Positions 41,167 to 51,261 of a DNA stretch of 64,000 nucleotides are shown here, in pieces. The DNA is from Streptomyces nigrescens (GTDB lineage Bacteria > Actinomycetota > Actinomycetes > Streptomycetales > Streptomycetaceae). Positions within the stretch are counted from its first letter, which is position 1; each line of letters begins with the position of its first letter. A model generated the notes under the pieces. The model ran no database searches and was not told the DNA's origin. It saw only the letters and a list, made by a program, of their open reading frames with translations. The position numbers were made by a program, and so were the translations under genes. The DNA lies in contig AP026073.1 in the NCBI GenBank assembly GCA_024349765.1, positions 2,170,001 through 2,234,000 of the forward strand, read 5' to 3'.

Positions 41167-41784
41167 ATCAGCGCCGAGCCCCGCATCAACGACCGGATTC
41201 GCGTCCCCGAGGTGCGACTCGTCGGTCCCAGTGGCGAGCAGGTCGGCATTGTGCCGCTTGCCAAGGCCCTGGAGCTTGCGCAGGAGTACGACCTCGACCT
41301 GGTCGAGGTGGCGGCGAACGCCCGTCCGCCGGTCTGCAAGCTCATGGACTACGGAAAGTTCAAGTACGAGTCGGCCATGAAGGCCCGTGAGGCGCGCAAG
41401 AACCAGGCGCACACGGTCATCAAGGAGATGAAGCTCCGGCCGAAGATCGACCCGCACGACTACGACACCAAGAAGGGTCACGTCGTCCGGTTCCTCAAGC
41501 AGGGTGACAAGGTCAAGATCACGATCATGTTCCGTGGTCGCGAGCAGTCCCGCCCCGAGCTGGGCTTCCGACTGCTGCAGCGGCTCGCGGAGGACGTCCA
41601 GGAGCTCGGCTTCATCGAGTCGAACCCGAAGCAGGACGGCCGCAACATGATCATGGTCCTCGGTCCGCACAAGAAGAAGACCGAGGCGATGGCCGAGGCC
41701 CGTGAGGCGCAGGCCGCCCGCAAGGCGGAGCGCCAGGGTGGTGCTCCCGCGGAGGAGCCCGCCGGGGAGCCCGCCGAGGCGTGA
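41167..41784 (+). CDS. infC: Translation initiation factor IF-3, ATC start codon
   Basis: 205 residues starting (M)[19 protein letters not shown]. The initiator is read as ATC at 41167: GAGGAGG lies 4 bp upstream, no ATG, GTG or TTG is suitably placed, and family alignment begins exactly here. A rare start codon on infC is known from E. coli (ATT), where IF-3 rejects it and so limits its own synthesis. N- and C-domains are complete ([23 protein letters not shown]-like end) with an Ala/Glu-rich tail. It separates 30S subunits and proofreads initiation. Confidence 0.93.
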   Translation: MSAEPRINDRIRVPEVRLVGPSGEQVGIVPLAKALELAQEYDLDLVEVAANARPPVCKLMDYGKFKYESAMKAREARKNQAHTVIKEMKLRPKIDPHDYDTKKGHVVRFLKQGDKVKITIMFRGREQSRPELGFRLLQRLAEDVQELGFIESNPKQDGRNMIMVLGPHKKKTEAMAEAREAQAARKAERQGGAPAEEPAGEPAEA

Positions 41785-41797
41785 TCCATGGGCGAGA

Positions 41798-41884
41798 GCC
41801 CCGGATTCATGCCGGGGCAACCCGCCCCGGACACCAACCGATACATCTGACGCTCCCGCCAGCCGGCCCGTGCCGGTGGGAGCG
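41798..41884 (+). promoter_or_regulatory. Two hairpins in the infC-rpmI spacer
   Basis: GCCCCGG-N7-CCGGGGC (41798-41818) and CGCTCCC...GGGAGCG (41851-41857 with 41878-41884) fill the 124-bp spacer. They could limit readthrough, or serve processing or L20 binding. Confidence 0.4.
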
Positions 41885-41908
41885 CCACTGACGAGGAGAG
41901 AACGGCGC

Positions 41909-42103
41909 ATGCCGAAGAACAAGACGCACAGCGGTGCCAGCAAGCGCTTCAAGGTCACCGGCTCCGGCAAGGTGCTGCGTGAGCGCGCCGGCAAGCGCCA
42001 CCTGCTCGAGCACAAGTCGTCCCGCGTGACGCGTCGCCTCACCGGCAACGCCGAGATGGCCCCGGGCGACGCCGCGAAGATCAAGAAGCTTCTCGGCAAG
42101 TGA
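41909..42103 (+). CDS. rpmI: Ribosomal protein bL35
   Basis: 64 residues, complete: [20 protein letters not shown] at the start and the [16 protein letters not shown] core, highly basic. ATG with GAGGAGAG upstream. A 50S subunit protein, second gene of the infC-rpmI-rplT operon. Longer in-frame upstream sequence is the infC tail region and not part of the gene. Confidence 0.97.
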   Translation: MPKNKTHSGASKRFKVTGSGKVLRERAGKRHLLEHKSSRVTRRLTGNAEMAPGDAAKIKKLLGK

Positions 42104-42207
42104 GTCGCCGCGCCCCGCTGACCGGGCGGGGTGCGCGACTCGGACCGGGACTCAATCGATTCGGGCTGTGTGACGACAACCACGGCCCCGCTACAAGGAG
42201 TTAACAA

Positions 42208-42591
42208 GTGGCACGCGTCAAGCGGGCAGTCAACGCCCACAAGAAGCGCCGGGCGATCCTCGAGCAGGCCAGCGGCTACCGCGGCCAGCGCTCCCGCCTG
42301 TACCGCAAGGCGAAGGAGCAGGTCACCCACTCCCTCGTCTACAACTACAACGACCGCAAGAAGCGCAAGGGCGACTTCCGTCAGCTGTGGATCCAGCGCA
42401 TCAACGCCGCTGCCCGCGCCAACGGCATGACCTACAACCGCTTCATCCAGGGTCTGAAGGCCGCCAACATCGAGGTGGACCGCAAGATCCTGGCCGACCT
42501 CGCGGTCAACGACAGCAACGCGTTCGCCGCGCTCGTCGAGGTGGCCCAGAAGGCCCTGCCGAGCGACGTCAACGCCCCGAAGGCTGCCTGA
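42208..42591 (+). CDS. rplT: Ribosomal protein bL20
   Basis: 127 residues: [20 protein letters not shown], then [15 protein letters not shown] and [15 protein letters not shown], as in all L20 proteins. GTG start with AAGGAG 10 bp upstream. It assembles early on 23S rRNA and in other bacteria represses its own operon; the hairpins upstream may serve that. A perfect terminator follows. Confidence 0.97.
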   Translation: MARVKRAVNAHKKRRAILEQASGYRGQRSRLYRKAKEQVTHSLVYNYNDRKKRKGDFRQLWIQRINAAARANGMTYNRFIQGLKAANIEVDRKILADLAVNDSNAFAALVEVAQKALPSDVNAPKAA

Positions 42592-42650
42592 ACAACACCA
42601 GCCTGACGACGTGGCCGTGACGACCGACGCGGTCGTGGCGCCGTCGTGAT

Positions 42651-42680
42651 CGGACCCGCAGGCCCCGGCCTGCGGGTCCG
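42651..42680 (+). terminator. Terminator of the infC operon
   Basis: CGGACCCGCAGGC-CCCG-GCCTGCGGGTCCG, a 13-bp perfect stem, followed at 42685 by CTTTTCC. Confidence 0.85.
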
Positions 42681-42747
42681 CCGCTTTTCCGGCCCGGGCC
42701 GCCAGGCCCCGGCCCCCGCACCGAACCACAGAAGCGAGCCGCCGCCC

Positions 42748-43602
42748 ATGGGCACCCCCGAGCTGATCTCCCCGCGTTCCCCGCGCGTCACCGCCGCCCG
42801 GCGGCTGGCCCGCCGCGCCTTCCGCGGCAAGGAGCGCCGGTTCATCGCCGAGGGCCCGCAGGCCGTACGGGAGGCCATCGCGCACCGCACGGACGGCGCC
42901 GCCACGCTCATCGAGCTGTTCGCCACCGTCGAGGCCGCCGAGCGGCACCACGAGATCGTCGGGGCGGCCCGCGCGGCCGGGGTCCGGGTGCACCTCGCCG
43001 ACGACCGGACCATCGGCGACATCTCCCAGACGGTCACCCCGCAGGGCCTGCTCGGCGTCTGCCACTTCCTCGACTCGCCCTTCGAGGAGATCCTCGCCGC
43101 CCGCCCGAAGCTGGTCGCGGTGCTCGCCCACGTCCGCGACCCCGGCAACGCCGGTACGGTGCTGCGCTGCGCGGACGCCGCCGGCGCGGACGCCGTGGTG
43201 CTCACCGACGCCTCCGTCGACCTCTACAACCCCAAGTCCGTACGGGCGTCGGTCGGTTCCCTCTTCCACCTCCCGGTCGCGGTCGGCGTACCGGTCGAGC
43301 AGGTGGTGGCCGGACTCAAGGGCGCCGGCGCACGGATCCTGGCCGCGGACGGCGCCGGCGACCGGGACCTGGACGCCGAGCTGGACGCCGGCTCCATGGG
43401 CGGGCCCACCGCCTGGGTCTTCGGCAACGAGGCCTGGGGCCTGCCCGAGGAGACCCGGGCACTCGCCGACGCCGTCGTCCGCGTCCCCATCCACGGCAGG
43501 GCCGAGAGCCTCAACCTCGCCACCGCCGCCGCGGTCTGCCTCTACGCCTCGGCCCGCGCCCAGCGCGGCCCCGGCGGCTGCCGCTCCGCGTCACCCGCCT
43601 GA
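42748..43602 (+). CDS. TrmH/SpoU-family RNA 2'-O-methyltransferase
   Basis: 284 residues. An N-terminal substrate-binding domain (KERRFIAEGPQAVREAI) is followed by the SPOUT knot with its three motifs: VRDPGNAGTVLRCADAAGAD near residue 132, TAWVFGNEAWGLPEE near 221 and VRVPIHGRAESLNLATAAAV near 243. It methylates a ribose in rRNA or tRNA using S-adenosylmethionine; the exact nucleotide cannot be told. ATG at 42748 is the first start after the infC-operon terminator. Position between rplT and pheS is conserved in streptomycetes. Confidence 0.92.
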   Translation: MGTPELISPRSPRVTAARRLARRAFRGKERRFIAEGPQAVREAIAHRTDGAATLIELFATVEAAERHHEIVGAARAAGVRVHLADDRTIGDISQTVTPQGLLGVCHFLDSPFEEILAARPKLVAVLAHVRDPGNAGTVLRCADAAGADAVVLTDASVDLYNPKSVRASVGSLFHLPVAVGVPVEQVVAGLKGAGARILAADGAGDRDLDAELDAGSMGGPTAWVFGNEAWGLPEETRALADAVVRVPIHGRAESLNLATAAAVCLYASARAQRGPGGCRSASPA

Positions 43603-43684
43603 GGGGCGTCCACCGGAACGCCCGGCACATCCGAGGCGAGCTAGTAGTCTTGCGTGCCCGGGGGCCCGGAAGGGGGTAACGGGG

Positions 43685-44845
43685 ATGAGTGTGAGGACTT
43701 CCGGCATCACAGCACGCGCTGACGGCAGCCCGTCCGACCGACCGCCCGGCGGCCCGCCGCCGGCCCGCGCGGTGGCGTCCACCGCCCCGGAGACCGGGCT
43801 CGGGCTCGACCCCGACGACCTTCCGGACGGCCTGGTGGTCGCCGACGCGACCGGCCGGGTCAGCTGCTTCAACGCCGCGGCCGCCAGGATCACCGGCCTC
43901 GCCCCCGAGGACGCGCTCGGCCGCCCCCTGGAGGAGGCCCTGCCGCTCCAGGACATCGAGGGCCGCCGGTGGTGGCGGCTGACCGATCCGTACGGCGGCC
44001 TGGCCATCCGCCGCGGCCAGCCCGAGCGCAATCTGCTGCTCGGCGGCCGCGAGGTGCTGGTCTCCGCCCGCTACGTCCGCGGCCGGCCGGGCGGGCCGGT
44101 CGAGCGGCTGGTGATCGCGCTGCGCGGCACCGAGGCCCGGCGCCGCACCGAGCTCAGCCACGCCGAGCTGATCGCCACCGTCGCCCACGAGCTCCGCTCG
44201 CCGCTGACCTCCGTCAAGGGCTTCACCGCCACCCTCCTCCAGAAGTGGGAACGCTTCACCGACGACCAGAAGCGGCTGATGCTGGAGACGGTGGACGCCG
44301 ACGCCAACCGCGTCACCCGTCTGATCGCCGAGCTGCTCGACATCTCCCGGATCGACTCCGGGCGGCTGGAGGTGCGCCGGCAGCGGGTCGACATGCTCGC
44401 CGCGGTGCGCCGGCACGTCCAGGCCCAGACCACCGCGGGCCAGCGGCCGGACCGCTTCCTGATCCGGATGCGGGAACCCCTGCCCGATCTGTGGGCGGAC
44501 CCGGACAAGGTGGACCAGGTGCTGGGCAACCTCCTGGAAAATGCGGTGCGCCACGGCGAGGGAACGGTCACCATCGAGGTCGGACCGGCAACGGACGCGA
44601 CCAGCACGGAGGGGACGAGCGTCACCGTGAGCGACGAGGGCCCCGGCATCCCGGAGGAGTCGATGAGCCGCGTGTTCACCCGCTTCTGGCGGGGCAGCAA
44701 GCGCGGCGGCACCGGCCTGGGCCTCTACATCGTCAAGGGCATCGTCGAGGCCCACGGCGGCACGATCACGGTCGGCCGGGCGCCCGCCGGCGGCGCCCAG
44801 TTCCGATTTAGTCTGCCCGTCGCGGCTCCGGCCTTCCTGGCCTGA
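43685..44845 (+). CDS. Soluble PAS-domain sensor histidine kinase, orphan
   Basis: 386 residues with no membrane segment. A PAS domain covers about 38-105 (LPDGLVVADATGRVSCFNAA). The HisKA helix holds the phosphorylated histidine in TVAHELRSPLTSVKGF near residue 167. The ATPase domain has the N box (NLLENAVRHG), G1 (DEGPGIP) and G2 (GTGLGLYIVKG). No response regulator is adjacent, so the partner must be elsewhere. The fixed place between a rRNA-methylase gene and pheS suggests a housekeeping signal. GGAAGGGGG ribosome site. Confidence 0.9.
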   Translation: MSVRTSGITARADGSPSDRPPGGPPPARAVASTAPETGLGLDPDDLPDGLVVADATGRVSCFNAAAARITGLAPEDALGRPLEEALPLQDIEGRRWWRLTDPYGGLAIRRGQPERNLLLGGREVLVSARYVRGRPGGPVERLVIALRGTEARRRTELSHAELIATVAHELRSPLTSVKGFTATLLQKWERFTDDQKRLMLETVDADANRVTRLIAELLDISRIDSGRLEVRRQRVDMLAAVRRHVQAQTTAGQRPDRFLIRMREPLPDLWADPDKVDQVLGNLLENAVRHGEGTVTIEVGPATDATSTEGTSVTVSDEGPGIPEESMSRVFTRFWRGSKRGGTGLGLYIVKGIVEAHGGTITVGRAPAGGAQFRFSLPVAAPAFLA

Positions 44846-45040
44846 GGGGAAGCGGCGGGCGCCCCGCACAGGGGACCTCGGGCCTGCCGCGCGGCCCGTC
44901 CCCCTTAGACTTGACCTTTGGCACCTTTGGCGCACAGGCATCGCGGGCGCAGCGCGGGCTCGGCGCATACGACCCATGTGATCGAAGAGCCGAGGCGAAG
45001 CGAGCCAAGCCAAGCCAGTCCACCGGAAGCACGGGAAGAG

Positions 45041-46165
45041 ATGTCCGCACCCAATAAGTCGTACGACCCTGTCGAGGTCGAAGCCCTGAAACCGGAAGAG
45101 ATCGCCGCCCGGCTGGACGAGGCGCTGGCCGCCATCGCCGCCGCGGCCGATCTGGAGGAGCTGCGCGAGGTGAAGGTCGCCCACGCCGGCGACCGCTCGC
45201 CGCTCGCCCTCGCCAACCGGGAGATCGGCGCCCTGCCGCCGCACGCCAAGGCGGACGCCGGCAAGCGCGTCGGCCAGGCCCGCGGCCGCCTCAACCAGGC
45301 GCTCAAGGCCCGCCAGGAAGAGCTGGAGGCGGAGCGCGACGCGCGGGTGCTGGTCGAGGAGGCGGTGGACGTCACGCTGCCCTACGACCGCGTCCCGGCC
45401 GGCGCCCGGCACCCGCTCACCACGTTCATGGAGCGGGTCGCGGACGTCTTCGTCGCGATGGGCTACGAGATCGCCGAGGGCCCCGAGGTCGAGGCGGAGT
45501 GGTTCAACTTCGACGCCCTGAACTTCGTGCCGGACCACCCGGCGCGCCAGATGCAGGACACCTTCTTCGTCAAGGCCAACGGCGCCCAGGACGACGAGTC
45601 CGGCGTCGTGCTGCGCACCCACACCTCGCCGGTCCAGGCCCGCACCCTGGTCGACCGCGAGCCGCCGGTCTACGTCGTCTGCCCGGGGCGGGTCTACCGC
45701 ACCGACGAGCTGGACGCCACGCACTCCCCGGTCTTCCACCAGATCGAGCTGCTCGCCGTCGACGAGGGCCTGACCATGGCCGACCTCAAGGGCACCCTCG
45801 ACCACATGGTCCGGGCGCTGTTCGGCCCGGACATGAAGACCCGGCTGCGGCCGAACTACTTCCCGTTCACCGAGCCGTCCGCCGAGATGGACATGGTCTG
45901 CTACGTCTGCCGTGGCGAGTCCGTGGGCAACCCCGACCGTCCGTGCCGCACGTGCTCCAGTGAGGGCTGGATCGAGCTGGGCGGCTGCGGGATGGTCAAC
46001 CCCAAGGTGCTCATCGCCTGCGGCGTCGACCCGGAGAAGTACAGCGGCTTCGCCTTCGGGTTCGGAATCGACCGGATGCTGATGTTCCGGCACAACGTGG
46101 AAGACATGCGCGACATGTTCGAGGGCGACGTCCGGTTCACCCGGCCGTTCGGGATGGAGATCTGA
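45041..46165 (+). CDS. pheS: Phenylalanyl-tRNA synthetase alpha subunit
   Basis: 374 residues. An N-terminal coiled-coil arm (about 1-105) precedes the class II catalytic core: motif 1 near [19 protein letters not shown], motif 2 near [20 protein letters not shown] and motif 3 in [13 protein letters not shown]. Charges tRNA-Phe as an alpha2beta2 enzyme with PheT. ATG at 45041 follows GGAAGAG. Upstream leader (44912-45040) holds a tandem ACCTTTGGC. The last base is shared with the pheT start (TGATG), so both subunits are made in step. Confidence 0.97.
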   Translation: MSAPNKSYDPVEVEALKPEEIAARLDEALAAIAAAADLEELREVKVAHAGDRSPLALANREIGALPPHAKADAGKRVGQARGRLNQALKARQEELEAERDARVLVEEAVDVTLPYDRVPAGARHPLTTFMERVADVFVAMGYEIAEGPEVEAEWFNFDALNFVPDHPARQMQDTFFVKANGAQDDESGVVLRTHTSPVQARTLVDREPPVYVVCPGRVYRTDELDATHSPVFHQIELLAVDEGLTMADLKGTLDHMVRALFGPDMKTRLRPNYFPFTEPSAEMDMVCYVCRGESVGNPDRPCRTCSSEGWIELGGCGMVNPKVLIACGVDPEKYSGFAFGFGIDRMLMFRHNVEDMRDMFEGDVRFTRPFGMEI

Positions 46166-48690
46166 TGCGGGTCCCGCTTTCTTGGCTGCGGGAGTACGTC
46201 GACCTGCCGGCGACGGAGACCGGCCGGGACGTACAGGAAAAGCTCATCGCGGTCGGCCTGGAGGTCGAGACCGTCGAGCGCCTCGGCGCGGACCTCAAGG
46301 GCCCGCTCGTCGTCGGCCAGGTGCTGACCATCGAGGAGCTGGAGGGCTTCAAGAAGCCGATCCGCTTCTGCACGGTGGACGTCGGCCGGGCCAACGGCAC
46401 CGGCGAGCCCCAGGAAATCGTCTGCGGCGCCCGTAACTTCGCCGTCGGCGACAAGGTCGTGGTCGTCCTCCCCGGCGCCGAGCTCCCCGGCGGCTTCAAG
46501 ATCGCCGCACGCAAGACGTACGGCAAGAAGTCGCACGGCATGATCTGCTCCGGCGACGAGCTGGGCATGGGCGACGACGGCTCGCACGGCATCATCGTGC
46601 TGCCGCCGGAGACCGAGGTCGGCACCGACGCCATCGAGCTGCTGGAGCTCGTCGACGAGGTGCTGGACATCGCCGTCACCCCGGACCGCGGCTACTGCCT
46701 GTCGATGCGCGGCGTGGCCCGCGAGACCGCCACCGCCTACGGGCTGCCGCTGCGCGACCCGGCGCTGCTGGACGTCCCGCCGCCGAACGCCGCCGGCTAC
46801 CCGGTCCAGGTCGCCGACCCGATCGGCTGCGACCGCTTCACCGCGCGGACGGTCACCGGCCTGGAGCCCGGCGCCCGCACCCCGCTGTGGATGCAGCGCC
46901 GGCTGCAGAAGGCCGGCATGCGCCCGATCTCGCTCGCCGTCGACATCACCAACTACGTGATGCTGGAGCTCGGCCAGCCGCTGCACGCCTACGACCGCGC
47001 CACGGTCGAGGGCCCGATCGGCGTCCGCCGCGCCACCCCCGGCGAGAAGCTGACCACCCTGGACGGCACCAAGCGCGCGCTGGACGCCGGGGACCTGGTC
47101 ATCACCGACAACCGCGGCCCCATCGGGCTCGCCGGTGTCATGGGCGGTGCCAACACCGAGATCGCCGCGCCGGTCACCGACCCGGAGACCGGCCGGCTGC
47201 GCGGCACCACCGACGTCGTGATCGAGGCCGCGCACTTCGACGCGATCGCCATCGCCCGTACGGCGCGCCGGCACAAGCTGTCCTCCGAGGCGGCCAAGCG
47301 CTTCGAGCGCGGGGTGGACCCGGAGGCGGCGTCGGCGGCGGCCCAGCGCACCGTCGACCTGCTGGTGCTGCTCGCCGGCGGCACCGCCGGGGAAGGCGTG
47401 ACCGAGGTCGTCTCGCCCCGCGGGCCGCGCACGATCACCATCCCGGCCGACCACCCGGACAAGGTCGCCGGCGTCACCTACGGCCGGGAGACCGTCGTCC
47501 GCCGCCTCCAGCAGGTCGGCTGCGACGTCTACGGCCAGGACGAGCTGGTCGTCAGCGTGCCGTCCTGGCGGCCGGACCTCTCCGACCCCAACGACCTGGC
47601 CGAAGAGGTCATCCGGCTGGAGGGCTACGAGAACCTGCCCTCCACCCTGCCGAAGCCGCCGGCCGGCCGCGGCCTGACGGAGCGTCAGCGGCTGCACCGC
47701 AGGGTCGGCCGGGCGCTGGCCGGTGCGGGCTACGTCGAGGCGCTGAACTACCCGTTCACCGGCTCGCACGTCCTCGACCAGCTCGGCATCGAGCCGGACG
47801 ACCCGCGCCGCTCGGCGGTCACCCTCGTCAACCCGCTCTCCGACGAGGAGCCCGACCTCCGCACGACGCTGATCCCCGGGCTGCTGGGCACGCTGCGCCG
47901 CAACTACGGCCGGGGCACGCACGACCTCGCGCTCTTCGAGACCGGTCCGGTCTTCCGGGCGAGCGGTGACGAGAAGCCGGCCAGCCGGCTGGTCGTCGAC
48001 CGCCGGCCGACCGACGACGAGATCGCCTCGCTGGACGCCTCGCTGCCGCAGCAGCCGCGGCGCGCCGCGGTGGTCCTCGCCGGCCACCGCGAGCAGCCCG
48101 GCTGGTGGGGCGGCGGCCGACCGTCCGACTGGGCGGACGCCATCGAGGCCGGCCGTACGGTCGCCCGTGAGGCGGGCGTCGAGCTGATCGTCCGTCAGGA
48201 CCAGCACGCGCCGTTCCACCCGGGCCGGTGCGCGGCGCTGATCGCCGTCGTCGACGGCGAGGAGGTCCTCGTCGGCAACGCCGGTGAGCTGCACCCGCGG
48301 GTCATCAAGGCGCTGTCCCTGCCGGAGCGCACCTGCGCGATGGAGATCGACCTGGACCGTCTGGAGCGGGCCGGCACCGGCCCGCTGAAGGCGCCCAAGA
48401 TCTCCTCGTTCCCGGTCGCCACCCAGGACGTGGCGCTCGTCGTCGACGACACCGTCCCGGCGGCGGACGTCGAGGCCGCGCTGCGCGACGGCGCCGGTGA
48501 ACTCCTGGAGTCGCTGCGGCTGTTCGACATCTTCACCGGTGAGCAGCTCGGGGCCGGCAAGAAGTCGCTGGCGTACGCGCTGCGCTTCCGCGCCGCGGAC
48601 CGCACGCTGACCGCGGAGGAGGCGTCGGCCGCCCGGGACGCGGCGGTGGCGTCGGCCGTGGAGCGGACCGGAGCGGTGCTGCGCGGCTGA
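46165..48690 (+). CDS. pheT: Phenylalanyl-tRNA synthetase beta subunit
   Basis: 841 residues, normal length. The N-terminal EMAP-like tRNA-binding domain (about 40-150), B3/B4 editing domain (about 210-390), B5 domain (about 410-480), a degenerate class II core and the C-terminal ferredoxin-like anticodon-binding domain (from about 750, [16 protein letters not shown]) are all recognisable. The editing domain removes mischarged tyrosine. The start overlaps the pheS stop by one base. A perfect 15-bp terminator follows. Confidence 0.97.
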   Translation: MRVPLSWLREYVDLPATETGRDVQEKLIAVGLEVETVERLGADLKGPLVVGQVLTIEELEGFKKPIRFCTVDVGRANGTGEPQEIVCGARNFAVGDKVVVVLPGAELPGGFKIAARKTYGKKSHGMICSGDELGMGDDGSHGIIVLPPETEVGTDAIELLELVDEVLDIAVTPDRGYCLSMRGVARETATAYGLPLRDPALLDVPPPNAAGYPVQVADPIGCDRFTARTVTGLEPGARTPLWMQRRLQKAGMRPISLAVDITNYVMLELGQPLHAYDRATVEGPIGVRRATPGEKLTTLDGTKRALDAGDLVITDNRGPIGLAGVMGGANTEIAAPVTDPETGRLRGTTDVVIEAAHFDAIAIARTARRHKLSSEAAKRFERGVDPEAASAAAQRTVDLLVLLAGGTAGEGVTEVVSPRGPRTITIPADHPDKVAGVTYGRETVVRRLQQVGCDVYGQDELVVSVPSWRPDLSDPNDLAEEVIRLEGYENLPSTLPKPPAGRGLTERQRLHRRVGRALAGAGYVEALNYPFTGSHVLDQLGIEPDDPRRSAVTLVNPLSDEEPDLRTTLIPGLLGTLRRNYGRGTHDLALFETGPVFRASGDEKPASRLVVDRRPTDDEIASLDASLPQQPRRAAVVLAGHREQPGWWGGGRPSDWADAIEAGRTVAREAGVELIVRQDQHAPFHPGRCAALIAVVDGEEVLVGNAGELHPRVIKALSLPERTCAMEIDLDRLERAGTGPLKAPKISSFPVATQDVALVVDDTVPAADVEAALRDGAGELLESLRLFDIFTGEQLGAGKKSLAYALRFRAADRTLTAEEASAARDAAVASAVERTGAVLRG

Positions 48691-48709
48691 TCCGCGCACG
48701 AGCCCGGTG

Positions 48710-48743
48710 GAGGGCGTGGACGGCAACGGCCGTCCACGCCCTC
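48710..48743 (+). terminator. Terminator of pheST
   Basis: Perfect 15-bp stem (48710-48724 with 48729-48743) with loop AACG, 19 bp after the pheT stop. Confidence 0.88.
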
Positions 48744-48785
48744 TTCGCGTGCCGCGTCGTTTTGTCGACGATCCGATCCATACAC

Positions 48786-48808
48786 CATCACCCAATCGGG
48801 TGGTGATG
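48786..48808. promoter_or_regulatory. Inverted repeat CATCACC-N9-GGTGATG upstream of the PP2C gene
   Basis: Perfect 7-9-7 inverted repeat, 84 bp before the PP2C start and outside the pheT terminator. A plausible operator; no regulator is known. Confidence 0.4.
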
Positions 48809-48891
48809 TACGTTTCGTCGTGGAACGGATACGGAACGTCGCGAGAATCGATCCGGTCGAACCAGAACCACCGGCTGGGGGGACCATCGGC

Positions 48892-50151
48892 ATGATCCGA
48901 GCCTGGGCGAGGGCAGGCGCACGCGACGGGGCGAGCCGTGCCCGGCGCGGCTTCGTCCTCGTGCTGCCCGGACTCTGGGTGCTGGGCGTGGTCACCTGGG
49001 AGCTCTGCGAGCCGACCGGCGGCCGGCTGCTGCAACTCCTCGCCGCGGCGCCGGCCATCGCCTGTGCGGGCACCGGCCGCCGGCAGTGCGTCCTGCTCGG
49101 CGGGGTGTGCGCGCTGGCCGCCCTGGTCCCGTTCGGCGCGAACGACGCCGGCCCCGGCCCGGGTACCCGCGTGATGACCTGCGCGGCGGTCCTCGCGGTG
49201 GTCGGCGCCAGCTATCTGACGGCCGGTCGCAGGAAGCGGCTGCTGCGCGAGCTGGAGCGCACCCGCGAGGTCGCCACGGCCGCCCAGCGGGTCCTGCTGC
49301 GGCCGCTGCCGCCACGGATCGGCGGGCTGGTCCTGGCGGCCGACCACCTCTCCGCGAGCGAGGGCGCCGTGGTCGGCGGGGACCTCTACGAGGTCGTCGG
49401 GACCCGGTACGGCGTCCGGGCGGTGATCGGCGACGTCCGCGGGCACGGCCTCGAGGCCATAGGCACGGTCGGGGCGATGCTCGGCAGCTTCCGCGAGGCC
49501 GCGCACGACGAGCCCGAACTCGCCGGTGTGCTCGGGCGGTTGGAGCGGGCGCACCAGCGGCATCTGGGGGAGCGGGCGCGCCGGGCGGACCCGGCGGACG
49601 GCGGCGGTGCGGCGGGCCCGGCCGGGGAGGAGTTCGTGACGCTGCTGCTGGTGCAGATCGCCCCGGACGGCGCGGTGACGGCGCTCAACTGCGGGCACCC
49701 CTGGCCGTACCGCATCGTGTGGCGGGCGGTGGACCCGGTGACGCCGCTCGCCCCGGGCGAGCCGATGCCGCCGCTCGGACTGTTCCCGCTCCCCGCGGAC
49801 GAGGCACCGGTGTGCTGCGGGCGGCTGCGGCCCGGGGAGGGCCTGTTCCTGCACACCGACGGTGCGGTGGAGGCCCGGGACCGGGCCGGGGAGTTCTTCC
49901 CGCTGACGCAGCGGCTGCACCGCAGCGTGGCGACGGCCGGCGGGGCGCCCGGCCCCTCGCCGGCCGGGGTGGTGGACGACGTACGGGAGGCGCTGCTGCG
50001 GCATGCGGGCGGGCGGCTGCCGGACGACGTCGCGTTCGTGCTGCTCTGCGCGGACGGCACGGACCACGATCCGGCCGTACCGATCCCCGCCGCGGGAGTG
50101 CACGCCCCGTGGGGAGCGGGGTTCACCACCCTCAACGGGCGCAGCGGGTGA
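48892..50151 (+). CDS. Membrane PP2C/SpoIIE-type serine phosphatase
   Basis: 419 residues. The start used is ATG at 48892 with GGGGGG upstream; a GTG 72 bp earlier is possible. Three or four hydrophobic helices fill residues about 18-105. A short helix (LERTREVATAAQRVLLRPLP) links to the SpoIIE domain, with VVGGDLYEVV near 160 and GDVRGHGLEAIGT near 178 (metal-binding aspartates) and LPDDVAFVLL near the C-terminus. Such phosphatases usually act on anti-sigma-factor antagonists. No anti-sigma gene is adjacent. Confidence 0.88.
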   Translation: MIRAWARAGARDGASRARRGFVLVLPGLWVLGVVTWELCEPTGGRLLQLLAAAPAIACAGTGRRQCVLLGGVCALAALVPFGANDAGPGPGTRVMTCAAVLAVVGASYLTAGRRKRLLRELERTREVATAAQRVLLRPLPPRIGGLVLAADHLSASEGAVVGGDLYEVVGTRYGVRAVIGDVRGHGLEAIGTVGAMLGSFREAAHDEPELAGVLGRLERAHQRHLGERARRADPADGGGAAGPAGEEFVTLLLVQIAPDGAVTALNCGHPWPYRIVWRAVDPVTPLAPGEPMPPLGLFPLPADEAPVCCGRLRPGEGLFLHTDGAVEARDRAGEFFPLTQRLHRSVATAGGAPGPSPAGVVDDVREALLRHAGGRLPDDVAFVLLCADGTDHDPAVPIPAAGVHAPWGAGFTTLNGRSG

Positions 50152-50195
50152 GGAACATGGCGACGCCCGGGTGCCTGATGCCCGGTGAACGGCGA

Positions 50196-50224
50196 AGGGC
50201 CGGCGGACGGTGTCCGCCGGCCCT
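50196..50224. terminator. Bidirectional terminator between PP2C and acyl-CoA dehydrogenase genes
   Basis: AGGGCCGGCGGAC-GGT-GTCCGCCGGCCCT, a 13-bp perfect stem between convergent genes. Confidence 0.8.
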
Positions 50225-50244
50225 GGGGTGTGCGGGGTCCGGAC

Positions 50245-51102
50245 TCAGTACGGGTAGAAGCCCGAACCGGACTTCCGGCCCAGGCGGCCCGCGTCCACCA
50301 TGCGCTGGAGCAGCGGGGGAGCGGCGTACAGGGGCTCCTTGTACTCCTCGTACATGGACGCGGCGACCGAGGCGACGGTGTCCAGGCCGATCAGGTCGGA
50401 CAGCTTGAGCGGGCCCATCGGGTGGGCGCAGCCCAGCTCCATGCCGTTGTCGATGTCCTCACGGCTGGCGATGCCCGACTCGAACATCCGGATCGCGGAG
50501 AGCAGGTACGGGATGAGCAGCGCGTTGACCACGAAGCCGGAGCGGTCCTGGGCGCGGATGGCGTGCTTGCCCAGCACGTTCTGGACCAGCGCCTCGGAGC
50601 GCTTGATGGTCTCCTCGCCGGTGGTCAGCGCCGGGATGAGCTCCACCAGCTTCTGCACCGGCGCCGGGTTGAAGAAGTGGATGCCGATGACCTGGTCCGG
50701 GCGGGAGGTGGCCACCGCCAGCTTCACCAGCGGGATCGAGGAGGTGTTGGACGCCAGGATCGCGTCCGGGCGGCTGACGACCTGGTCGAGAACCTGGAAG
50801 ATCTCGGTCTTGACCTGCTCGTTCTCCACCACGGCCTCGATGACGAGGTCGCGGTCGGCGAACTCCCCGAGGTCGGTGGTGAAGCTGAGCCGGTCGAGCG
50901 TCGCGTCGCGTTCCTCGGTGGTCATCTTGCCGCGTTCGGCGGCCTTGCCGAGGGAGTTGGTCAGGCGGGTACGCCCCAGCTCCAGGGCCTCGCCGGTGGT
51001 CTCGGCGACCATGACGTCCAGCCCGGCGCGGGCGCACACCTCGGCGATGCCTGCGCCCATCTGGCCGCAACCGACCACTCCGACGCGTTCGATGTCCGTC
51101 AC
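50245..51102 (-). CDS. 3-hydroxybutyryl-CoA dehydrogenase
   Basis: 285 residues. The NAD motif is VGVVGCGQMGAGIAE near residue 7; catalytic His and Glu are in IGIHFFNPAPVQKLVELI near 140. The GFVVNALLIPYLLSAI and HPMGPLKLSDLIGLDT segments form the dimerising C-terminal domain. It interconverts 3-hydroxybutyryl-CoA and acetoacetyl-CoA, supplying polyhydroxybutyrate, butanol-like or ethylmalonyl-CoA routes. GTG start. It stands alone, with its promoter in the 159-bp divergent gap to the GH10-like gene. Confidence 0.93.
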   Translation of the reverse strand: MTDIERVGVVGCGQMGAGIAEVCARAGLDVMVAETTGEALELGRTRLTNSLGKAAERGKMTTEERDATLDRLSFTTDLGEFADRDLVIEAVVENEQVKTEIFQVLDQVVSRPDAILASNTSSIPLVKLAVATSRPDQVIGIHFFNPAPVQKLVELIPALTTGEETIKRSEALVQNVLGKHAIRAQDRSGFVVNALLIPYLLSAIRMFESGIASREDIDNGMELGCAHPMGPLKLSDLIGLDTVASVAASMYEEYKEPLYAAPPLLQRMVDAGRLGRKSGSGFYPY

Positions 51103-51261
51103 CTCGTGCCTTTCGCTGATCTTCGGGAGCGGCGGTACGCCGTAAGGGTCCGGCGGCCGCCTCGGCCCCGACGTTACTCCGCGCGGTGCTGGGTCATGGC
51201 TTCCGGGGCGGGCATTCTGAGCCCGCAGGACGGGACGAACCGGACAAGCTGGGGACTTTTG

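Noticed and set aside
48767-48790. Second PafBC-type promoter before the PP2C gene (TTGTCGACG)
   Set aside because: The -35-like box is followed by no TANNNT at 8 bp; the match is too weak.
45901-50103. 1400-codon minus-strand open frame opposite pheS-pheT and the PP2C gene
   Set aside because: It mirrors codon-position GC of the real genes, has no domain pattern and spans several well-supported genes.
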